Of a stretch of 64,000 bases of DNA, positions 34,482 to 46,341 are shown one piece after another (position 1 is the first letter of the stretch; the number at the start of each line of letters is the position of its first letter). The translations under genes were made by a program, and so were the position numbers. Under the pieces are notes generated by a model. It did not search any database. It was not told the origin of the DNA and saw only the letters and a program-made list of their open reading frames with translations. Source of the DNA: Haliclona indistincta (taxonomy: Eukaryota; Porifera; Demospongiae; Haplosclerida; Chalinidae). The DNA lies in assembly GCA_964017065.1 (NCBI GenBank), contig OZ024792.1, positions 5,141,754 to 5,205,753 of the forward strand, given 5' to 3'.

Positions 34482-34880
34482 ATGGCTTCGAGAAAGCAGT
34501 TCAAGCTTCCGCCTCTGAAACTGACTGTGCGATCGACATCTGGAAAGACAATTTTAAAAAGTGTCAAGAGAGGGAAATTTGAAGTAGACCTGCAACGCAC
34601 TGCGCCCGGCATTGTCACTCATGATGATTCTAGCTCGGATTCCAGCCGAGATTCCAGCATAGCAGCAAGTGGAAGTCAGAGCTATCTTCCTATTGAGCAA
34701 GAAGTACATCATGGTGTAAGTCTACACTCAATCAAACAGCAATCTACAGCATCTGCGTGGGAATCGATTCGTAGCAGGCTCTTGCATATAGACCCCTTGC
34801 GGTTAAACCGGTTGACGTCACAAGACCACACCCACCACTTCCGGGCAATAGCGGCCGCCATGTTGGTGTACCATGCATAA
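34482..34880 (+). pseudogene. 5' fragment of an unknown gene, interrupted by a transposon
   Basis: The frame opens MASRKQFKLPPLKLTV, basic then Ser/Asp-rich, and ends the plausible part at ASAWESIRSRLL about 34782. There it runs directly into the terminal repeat of an inverted-repeat element, so the last 30 residues are transposon sequence. I recognise no family with confidence. The remainder of the gene is not found after the element, where segmental copy B begins. It is likely a gene broken by these insertions. Confidence 0.45.
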
Positions 34881-35298
34881 TCGTTAATACATGTACAGTA
34901 ATGGTGATCTGTGCAGTTATTGCCTTCTTGAAAGTTTGTGAAGCTGTCTAAACTTTTGTAGTTCAGCATTTGGTCTCTTCAGTACGGACTGGGGTACAGA
35001 ATCAAGTAGACGCAGACCGTGCACTGTTGTTATCGCTGGCCACTTCACTACGTCGTCGTCCCACAGCATCTCCTCGTATGGATCGACTCCGCCAATGAGA
35101 CTGATCTTTTCGGTGTATCTTGTTTTTGCGGCATCGTTCAAACTAGCTGCATAGCCAGCGTTAAAGCGCTTCTTCGTACACTGCTGCATTGCAATAGATT
35201 ATGCGCGCCGTACGTGGTACACCAACATGGCGGTTAACAACCGTTGCTATGAATAAACTACGCGAAAAATGACGTAATTGCAAGGGGTCTATAGTGCA
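34783..35298. mobile_element. Inverted-repeat transposon (about 508 bp) with TGCA target duplication
   Basis: Left end at 34787 (TATAGACCCCTTGC) is the reverse complement of the right end (GCAAGGGGTCTATA, to 35294). Inner arm segments CCGCCATGTTGGTGTACCA (near 34852) and TGGTACACCAACATGGCGG (near 35215) also pair, so each arm is about 90 bp. TGCA flanks both ends (34783-34786 and 35295-35298). A minus-strand ORF lies inside. Copy B of the segmental duplication starts 16 bp after the element. Confidence 0.8.
34917..35189 (-). CDS. Small ORF inside the inverted-repeat element, 90 aa
   Basis: A 90-residue frame with ASLNDAAKTRYTEKISLIG then GVDPYEE and WPAITTVHGLRLLD. The pattern of a helix followed by KxxLIGxDPY recalls the N-terminus of transposon-linked SWIM-type zinc finger proteins seen in invertebrate genomes, but this is from memory and unverified. 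It is too short for a transposase and is probably a captured or decayed fragment. Confidence 0.35.
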   Translation of the reverse strand: MQQCTKKRFNAGYAASLNDAAKTRYTEKISLIGGVDPYEEMLWDDDVVKWPAITTVHGLRLLDSVPQSVLKRPNAELQKFRQLHKLSRRQ

Positions 35299-35372
35299 GT
35301 TGAAGGGTATAGTATGTTCCTTTCTTCTAATTGGTTGGTTCAACTCTTGTGTTTACATCGTGTCCTGTCCAG

Positions 35373-37972
<2,600 letters not shown>

Positions 37973-38190
37973 TAGCTCGAGAGCGAGAGGCTACAGTAGT
38001 GTCAACAGCTTGTTCGTGAAATTTGTCACAGTAAAAGGAATTGCGTTATTCGTTCATATTATACAACCGTATTTAGCTACAGGCATTTCAGTAGCACTTT
38101 CCTTTACAGATATAAACTCTGATTAATTTATCATGTTATGAAGTAAAATGGTTTTCAGATATTAAGCAAAAATCTATGTTTATGAATGTC

Positions 38191-41100
38191 CTATGATGCT
38201 TTTTCAGTTGTTTCGTCATCTTTAGTGGATAGTTCCTTTGTGAAATATTTAAAGATTGACTCGAAGGATGACCAAGACGTCTCTTCGTGCCTCTTGGTAC
38301 CTATTACAAATCCATTATTGTTAGTGATAAAATTATCGAGTAACCATACCAGCTGACACTCTGGGGACATCATTCCTGCGTGTTTGCTGAAGATGGTCAA
38401 GTGGATCATCACTGGTAACCCAGTTTCTAGCATTCTGAAGAAAAATGCATGTGCGAATGAAGGACACTGCAGTCAATTGTATTAATGCACCTCCTTCATC
38501 CACTGCTTAACTGTCCTTTTCAATCTCTCAGTACTGTGTACCGAGTCAGTGAAGGCTACCTTCTGAACTAATTGCTGGAATGCTTCAGAATATTTATTTG
38601 CCTTGAAATGAAATTACACATTAAAATGCAGCAATGTTGTGATGAATATTAACATTTACCAGCTCAGTTGTAACTATTCCTCCATAGCTGTGAGCTACTA
38701 TATAAATCCGGGTTGCTGACGACTTTGTTATAAAGTTCTTCCACACATACTGAGCATGCTCCTCTGGAGTTGAATTTCCCTACAGTAGTAAATTATCGGA
38801 TATTTCAGATACCATTCCGTGACGTCCGTATACTGTCTAAAACAGCAAGCAAGTTTCTTTGTTCCTACTCGTGTTCCTAACACTTTATCTTTAGTTCACG
38901 TGGCGCTACTCGCTTTCTGCCGAACTTCTCGCGTCTGGCAAGAAGCGCTCATTTCGTTTTGTGCCCGTTTCCTGCCTGCTCGTAGACTTTGTTCTCTGCC
39001 AGCTCAGCAGTTGTTTAAAAATGGCCGACGCCAGCCCTAGCAGCGCAAAAGACTTAGAAATTGTGGAAGAGGCGAAAGAAGAAGAAGAGGAAGAAGACGA
39101 TCAGATTGAAATATCTAATGCCGAGTATAACAAGCTTGACGACCCTATCGAGGACCAACCAGCTGAGAGCTCTGAATCAAATGGAAACGATGAAAGTCGC
39201 TTACAAGGCGGTAAAGAATCAAAGAACAACACAGAGAAAGGTTCAAACAGTTTGCCTAAAAGTAAATGGGAAAGAAGCGGTTCCAACACAGCTAGTTTGT
39301 CTGAACAAGCAATTCGATCACGTGTCTTTGTCGGCCATCTTGACACCGATCAATGCTCTCGTGTAGACGTGGTGAAGCTTTTCGAAGAGTGTGGGCCTGT
39401 GAAGGCCGTCTCCTTGCAACATGGTTACGGATTCGTTCAATATGAGGAAATTGAGTCTGCACTAAAAGCTCTAGAAGATTTGCACGGGAGAAAATTTTTT
39501 GGCATGAACCTAGGTATGCATAGTGCAACATTATGACACAGTACCTTTATGCAACTTGTCTATTTGTAGTGGTGGATAAACCTTTAATGTGGAAGAAGCT
39601 TGATGGAGGTAAACTAACCACCAATAGCCACCACTCCTTATCTCTATCTCTACACAGATGAACCTGTAACTACTAAATACACTGGAGGAGGCAGGTCAAA
39701 GCCTTTCAGAGAACGGCCCAAACAAAGAATGCGAGAAGAGCATTATGATTGGGATGGGGCACCTGCACGGTATCGTGATCCTGACTACGAGAGGTACCTG
39801 GAGATGAGATACATGGAAGAAATGCTGGCTGAGCGTCACCAAAGTGACCGATACTATGCTCCTCCACGACACCACTATCGACAACCCCCACCTCCAGATT
39901 ATGGTCATGAGTGGCACGATATGGCACCTCGTAGCAGCTATGCTCGTCCGAGAGACGATCCGTACGATCACATGCCCTTTGAACGAGAAAGACGACACTA
40001 CAGTAGATATGGATACTGATATTACTGCATACCACATCTTGATGACGATTTCATGTATAACATGCTTTTCTAGTGTGCTTGAATGCTCATAACCATGCTT
40101 GCATTATGCTTGTGCTTGTTGCCCATTTTTTTAACCGCTAACCCTCTGAAAGGGTAGTTTGTGAGCTAGCTATGCCAGAGACTGTTAGCTAGCGCTTCAC
40201 TCACTTTGACCAGCTTTTTCTTTCCTGCAATAAGTTGGTGGTTTAGATTTGTATTTAACACTACCACACTGTAGCCCTCCTGAGGGAGAGAGAGAAAGGT
40301 ATAATTTACATGTATAGACACTAAAACTGTGACACACCTGAACTGCTCTCTGAATAAAGGGCAGCTGTGTTCCACTATCAAGGCAATCATTAATAATCAA
40401 CCTACAGAATAATAATAATAATCAATTATGCTATAATTAGGATGTTTAGGATGACCAAAATAATGATTTAAGTGTAGTGCGATGTAATATCTAGCAGCTT
40501 GCCTTCTTGCCCATTGCCCTGCTCTCACCACTCCACTGCCATGAATCAGCACCATCATCTTGGGATTTTGTGAATAGTCCTTACTTGCAAAGAAGAAAGA
40601 AGACGCTGCTTCTTTCTGTTTCGGGTTTGGTTTCTACAGTACAGAAAGGTCAAGTTGATAAGGAACTAGCAAACATGGTATTGTACTGGTATGGAAATTC
40701 TCTGTAGATGAGCCTCTGTCTCTAGCAAGTAATACACATGCTCTGTGATGACCTGTAGTTGAGGTAGTACTGACACTATCATCTCACTGACTGGTCTACC
40801 TCTCCTAGTGCTTCATAGTGGCATTGGTTGTAGGTCTTGTCTCCTTTGATAACATCAAATACAAAACCTTCTCCAGAGGTACTGTTTTGCAACTTTTTGT
40901 CTAAGTAATGTAATGGTAATACCCAGCCTCATTCCCAAGCTCAATCCTCTGTAGAGCCTGGGGACGAGGCTATGATTTACCTATAAAAGTGTATCCAAAC
41001 TCCGCCAGTGTTTCTGGAAATTCATTCATTGGATGTTTTATCTTAGGGATGGCTTTAGCAGGCGGATCTGTTGAGCTTGCCTCTTGCACAGTAACAGTTG

Positions 41101-41468
41101 TAGGTTTCTCAATGCTTCCCTCATCCTGCTGCTTGGAATCCTTTTCTTCAGAGCTGTCCATCATTGTTGGAGCTGATGGTTCCTCTGTAGTTTCTTTGTC
41201 ATCTCTATTAGTAGTATCTTCAGCAGTATCATTTTCTGGTGGTACGTCTGAGGGTACTGATACTTTCTCTTCAACCTCTCTCTTAGCTTCCCTTATCTGA
41301 GTCTCCTGATCTTCTGGTGAACTGATGCACTTCTGGTCATTTGCCTCAGAATGAGATTGTAAATTTTGATGGGTTCCAGATTCTTGAATGGTTTCCTCTA
41401 TTGGAAACGATAGAATAAACTATTAGTCAATTTCAACGCACCCCACCAGTTGATTGTTTGTCTGCCAT
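38191..41468 (-). CDS. ARB2A: ARB2A/FAM172A homologue, copy B, about 433 aa
   Basis: All eleven exons of copy A can be followed in the same order, with start codon at 41468 and TAG at 38191. Splice signals are kept, including the GC donor of intron 5. Differences are in-frame: a few codons gained or lost in the acidic N-terminal exon, a 6-bp loss at the end of exon 4, and substitutions such as [11 protein letters not shown] for [11 protein letters not shown]. Exon 6 begins with G rather than T, restoring the WARR found in human. The N-terminal exon and the fold motifs [11 protein letters not shown] and AHSYGG remain open, so this copy may be functional. It too contains the opposite-strand RRM gene in intron 7. 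Confidence 0.85.
39021..40019 (+). CDS. Single-RRM RNA-binding protein, intact copy B, 297 aa, nested in ARB2A intron 7
   Basis: Exons 39021-39513, 39570-39608 and 39658-40019. The N-terminal 100 residues are acidic and Ser-rich. One RRM follows with RNP2 VFVGHL and RNP1 HGYGFVQY, and the strand order fits hnRNP C/RALY-like RRMs ([27 protein letters not shown]). The C-terminal 100 residues are rich in Arg, Tyr and Asp ([25 protein letters not shown]), typical of nuclear RNP assembly tails. An in-frame upstream ATG at 38961 adds 20 residues, but ATGGCCGAC at 39021 has the better context and lies at the same place in both copies. It lies on the opposite strand wholly within an ARB2A intron. Confidence 0.8.
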
Positions 41469-41695
41469 TATAAAACCGGTCTGTTCAACGTGACACGTTT
41501 GATAAGAGCTGCTCAGCTGCTGCTGGCTGGAGTATATAAACAGTACTACAGCTACCACCCAGCACACTAACGTCATGAGAGGCGTGGTCAAAATATTCAA
41601 TTAATGTAGCATAACATTATTATGTACTGCATGTACAAGAACTGAAAAAATGAGTGGGAATGATAATTGTCAATTTGTGAAGGAAATAAAACAAG

Positions 41696-42070
41696 TCAAA
41701 GAGTGATTTTAGTTTTTCTCGCTGTTCGTTTTCTCAGCAATACAGCTCTCTTGGAATTTATTTGATTCTCGTGCAGCGCCAAGTGAAGATCCAGTGCTTC
41801 GATATTGAGGTTGTAGATATTCGAGAACGCGTTGGCCCGGGGACGACTAGTGAATGAACTGTTGCAGCGCGGACAGCTACACGAGTCGATGAACTCGGTT
41901 GACGCATGCATCGCAGAGGGCCGCTCCTTGTTGCAAGGAGACTCTGCCGTAGACAAGATGCCGGATTGATCCGCGAGCCACTCGGGCAGGTGTGCATCCA
42001 GAGGAGACGTAATGCAATAGAGACGAGCACACAGAAGTGACTCGGTCGATGACTCCTTCCAGTTAGACAT
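41696..42070 (-). CDS. Unrecognised single-exon ORF, 124 aa
   Basis: The frame starts MSNWKESSTESLL and includes CSCPRCNSS, a possible half zinc-binding site, then IYNLNIEALDLHLALHE and a very basic end (LLRKRTARKTK). No family is recognised. It sits between ARB2A copy B and GPD2, outside the duplicated block. It could be a small taxon-specific gene or chance open frame. Confidence 0.35.
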   Translation of the reverse strand: MSNWKESSTESLLCARLYCITSPLDAHLPEWLADQSGILSTAESPCNKERPSAMHASTEFIDSCSCPRCNSSFTSRPRANAFSNIYNLNIEALDLHLALHENQINSKRAVLLRKRTARKTKITL

Positions 42071-42291
42071 CAGTGTTACTGTACTGCAGTGCTTGTATTA
42101 ATATCTATGATATTACACTGTGTTGTGTGCAAGGCGCACGGTTTTTATAGCAATCGAGTCGTGGTACGCATGCATGACGCATAATCGCGTAATACATTGC
42201 TGAATGGTGGTGATACATACAGTAAATAAACTGTCTGAAGCTAGATCTGGCTCATTCTACATGTTGTCATTGTGCGGCAGTAGTCAATTTC

Positions 42292-45200
42292 TCACACTCC
42301 ACCACCACTCCTGGTGACTGGAGTAATCTCCTTCCGTTTTCTCTCTACTATGACCGCCATTCTGCTGTGGGCAACTTCACCGGTTTTCAATGCACTCATC
42401 AACTATAGAAAATAAAATCATTCTCTCTTTTTCATCAGAGTATCAGTTACCTGTAAGAACTCTTCCTCTTCGATGGTAGCGTTCTTGTTGATATCAACCT
42501 CGGCAATCAGGTCTCTCAGCTCAGCATCTGACACAGCTTCTCCCATGTCTTTTAACGCCTGACGGAGGTCATAGATTGAGATGTGTCCATCTCGATCACG
42601 ATCAAGGCTGTGGAACACTTGAGCATAGTGCTTTGCTTCTTGGTATGTCATTTTAATGTCCACATCTCTAACATCAGTTGTTGCCTTAAGCCCCATAGTC
42701 TGAAGAAACTGTTTGCCTAATTCCATTTGTGCCTGGAATACAAACCAACAATAAAGTGTGAGAATTGTTTATGCGTGAAACTCACAGCCTTTTCTTTCTT
42801 GCTCCAGCCCAGCTCTTGAGCCATTATCTCCACTATTCGAGGCAGTACGTCCTCAGCACTTTGGACATTGAGGAATGCCAGACTGGTCCGGCGAGCCAGT
42901 ACATCAACCACAGTGCAGGCATACTCCTTTATTGCCCATTTGACATCAGCTTCAATATATGGAAACTCTTGGATCAGTCGCTTCCCCTTTACAGGCCATC
43001 TCTTGCCAGTGAAGGCAGCTAACTCAGCAACCTTGGGAGCTTTGTCACCATAGTTTCTAGCCAAATGTTGAGCAACCTGGAGGAGAAAGAACATGAGTTG
43101 GAGATAGAACAGTCCAGACTCACATCCACATCCACTCCATAGTCTTGCACTAGTCTGATGAATGTTGTTGGTTGCCAGCCATCTCCACCCATTAGTATGA
43201 ACCCATCTGTCTGGCAGCCATGAGGATCATTCAGTCCACCAACCTCTACCACCTTATCAACAGTGTCCTGAGCCATTGAACGATATGTGGTCCACTTGCC
43301 TAATAATAAGGTATATTAACTGGTTAGTAGTAAAGAATACATTTAAAAAGGTCATTTTACACCTAGAAGGGGTTGTTATTTTTCAAAACTGAAAGTACAC
43401 AAAACAGCTTGAGGTTCACAGTAGCGTACATCCTGTGTTAGCTACAGTCAGCAGAAGTCATACACAGCCTAGCACAGGGAGCCCCACAACCATATAAAGA
43501 ATACCAGTAATTTTGCTAGCAGACGAAGAGCATTCATTTTAGAGCTTGATCATACAAACCAGAATTGCACATTCATTTTACAGTGTTCTCTAATCTACAA
43601 AGATTGTAGATATCGAAACTAAGATGTAACATCACTATATTAGGTTAGTGACTGTCAGTGATCTTATTTACACAACGCACATGCAGTAGATAACCTGCGA
43701 TTACACAGGCACATGGTAAACTACTGGGAAGTGATAGTTTTTGTAAAAATATCCACCTCATCCTGGTTGCTATAATAATATTATTGATTTCAGCTGTATT
43801 TACTCCAAAATAAACCACACACACAATGGATAGATAGGTCAGGGGAGAAAGGGCAACAGGGCATGTACCTCCAGCAATAGTGACCATCTTGCTCTTGCTA
43901 ACTTCAATGACATGGTTGCGAGAGATTGACTGAGTGTTTTTCGAGTTAGGGTCACTGACCAGTGGACGTATGCCGCTCCATGCTGCTAGGACATCACCAC
44001 GACGAACTGAGAGAACAACATCAAGTTGATGTAACTGGTATTGAGCTAGCTATGTGCATGTGATATGCTGCATCAGCAAGTGTACTGTAAACTATTTGTT
44101 ACTTCACCTGATATATCCGGACTGAGATAGTCCTTGACCTCCTTCAAGATGAAGCGAATATCCTCCTCTCTGGCATGAGGGTTAGGGGTCACATCAGTGG
44201 GAGAGTCCGTAGTGCCAGCAATGCTCCTGCCTAGCAGAACGATAGAATGCTCTATTAACTATTCAACCAGCCATAACTCCCTTATGATAAATTATACTCA
44301 TAACATGCAATAGTTTATTGTAATCAATAGCGCAACATTGAATTTCCAGCTAAACGGGTGTTCAGAAATTAGCAAAAGAGAATTTTCCTTGCAGGAGAGT
44401 CTTATTGTCTAACCAAGTTTTTATATCTACTGCAGAAAGAAAATTCTCTCTTGCTGAGAAGGTACTTTCAGCACAGAAAGGTTTTCGACAGCCAGGATTC
44501 CACTAATTAGATGATGCAGTGCACTTCATACTATGTTTGTTCTTGCATAACACACCTTCCCAGGGTAGGAAAAAGATGACCCTGCCATCACTTGTAGCAG
44601 GATCAAGCAGACCCATGGATCTAGGGCTGTAGTAGGCAGGTAGAACAACATGGACACCGGCACTAGGCTGACAGATTGGAGCTACTGAGGGGTCATCCAT
44701 CTTCCTTATTTGGTCTGTAAATGGGCCTGGAGGAGAACACCAAAGATGGCATTTATCACCCAAAGTGAAGTATAGCAAACACAGTAACTAATCAATAGTG
44801 GTGCTTACTAACTATCACCAGCTCACCGGTTGCATTCACCACCACCCTGGCTAGCACGTCCCACTCCCTATTAGTCAATGTGTCTCTGACGTGAGCTCCT
44901 CTGACCACGCCCCCTTCATTTATGAGAGAAAGCACCTCAACATGATTGGCTAAGGTGGCTCCTTCACGAGCGGCAGTCATGGCGATAGCTAGGTTCATAC
45001 GAGCATCATTGTGCTGCCCTGTGAGAGAGAGAGAGAGAAGTCATACAAAATTTGAAAAATGGTTTTCCCTGATGATGTCCCTACTCACCATCATAGTAAA
45101 CAATAGCTCCCACTAAACGGTCTGATTTCAACATGGGAAACTCTTCAAGAGCTTTGGACTTTGACACAAAATAGCTTTTTTTGACAAGTTTCTTGCCTGA

Positions 45201-46210
45201 TATTAAATCATACATCTTTATACCAAACCAGTAGTAGGGTACCTGCCACCACCTAGGAACAGGAGGGTATGTTAGATAAGACAGCTTGATCTCTCTTACC
45301 GATACACAGGCAGCATGATCGGTAGAGGGTGGGAAAGATGAGGTGCAATATTCAGTAGGTTAGCACGCTCATGCAGTGCCTCCTTCACTAGTCGATACTG
45401 GATGAGAAAGAAATTATCATAGCTATGCTCAGAGTAAAGAAAACTCTTCTTACTAAGAGACACAGGCTATGTAGTGTGTGTATAAAGCAAATGCACACAC
45501 ACATTGTACCAATCAGTTAAACATTGCATTTTCCTGGCTGCGTATGCATGCCAGTTGGCAGGCTAGTGGTACCATGGTTACCATGTACCTGTTCAAAATC
45601 TAGACCCATTATTGCCTTCTGCAAGTATCGGACACCTCCATGAATGAGCTTAGTGCTGCGACTACTGGTGCCTGCACTGAAGTCATCTCTCTCCACCAGA
45701 GCTGTCTTGAGACCTTGAAGATCGAGAAGCAGAGATCACGAGCAAGAGCAGAGACTGCTACAATATACCTCGTGTGACTGAGTCCAGTGCTACACCACAC
45801 CCAGTGACCCCACCCCCTATCACCAGCACATCAAACACCTCGCTCTCCTGCAGTGCCTGCACTTGCTCTAGTCTAGCAGTATGTGAGAATGATCAAACAA
45901 ACACGTTGAAACCAACTGCTAGTTATCACCTGGATGGAACTGGTAGCTCCTTTCTCAGTTTACGTGCTGGTTCTGCAGCATGCACTTCAAACACGTTCAA
46001 TGATCGCTCATCCTGATCGGTATATATGACATAAATGTAAACTCATGTGTAAACACAATAATTATTGATACTACTTTTCATAGTTGCAGTTATAGACTGT
46101 TCCCTCCGTACCACACACTCGCTTACCTTGCTTCGTAGTGTTTTCCATGCCCCATAACCCACCACGCCAGTCACCAATGCCCCTGTGACTCGGCTCAAGT
46201 TATGTGCCAT
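42292..46210 (-). CDS. GPD2: Mitochondrial FAD glycerol-3-phosphate dehydrogenase (GPD2), 713 aa
   Basis: Fourteen minus-strand exons: 46210-46127, 46012-45930, 45872-45769, 45713-45589, 45397-45300, 45252-45089, 45018-44827, 44726-44556, 44230-44108, 44006-43869, 43299-43124, 43076-42786, 42732-42451, 42402-42292. The N-terminal segment is hydrophobic ([12 protein letters not shown]). The FAD Rossmann motif is [20 protein letters not shown], followed by [29 protein letters not shown] and [10 protein letters not shown]. Two EF-hands lie near the C-terminus ([13 protein letters not shown] and [13 protein letters not shown]), as in animal GPD2. The end (TRSGGGV) resembles human DRSCGGL. The enzyme faces the intermembrane space, oxidises glycerol-3-phosphate and reduces ubiquinone; the EF-hands give calcium activation. 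It is head-to-head with the first TRIM-DUSP gene (132 bp). Confidence 0.95.
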
Positions 46211-46341
46211 CGCATTCCTGACCGATTGGCGATTGTTCCGTTATTTTCTAATTATGCGATAAACAAAATGTAGGTGGGGCTTGGTTGAGTCGGTCTGATC
46301 TATATCTGGTGAGCGAGACTAGGTGGGGCTAGCTAGCAACC
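46211..46341. promoter_or_regulatory. Divergent promoter GPD2 / TRIM-DUSP gene 1, with the TRIM-family 5' block
   Basis: The 131 bp between divergent start codons contain TTCCGTTATTTTCTAATTAT then GCGATAAACAAAATGTAGG, at about 46237-46276. Close versions precede gene 2 (about 50204-50240) and, in part, gene 3 (about 55713-55743), suggesting a shared core promoter or 5' UTR copied with the genes. Gene 4 has lost most of it. Confidence 0.5.

Noticed and set aside
34714..34737. Possible 24-bp intron (GTAAGT...CAACAG) in the 34482 ORF
   Set aside because: Too short to be spliced by the usual machinery and a multiple of three, so the frame simply reads through.
34482..34786. Relationship of the interrupted ORF to KDZ-type transposases, from its AWESIRSRLL motif
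   Set aside because: The resemblance is one short motif recalled from memory and no downstream domain is present to support it.
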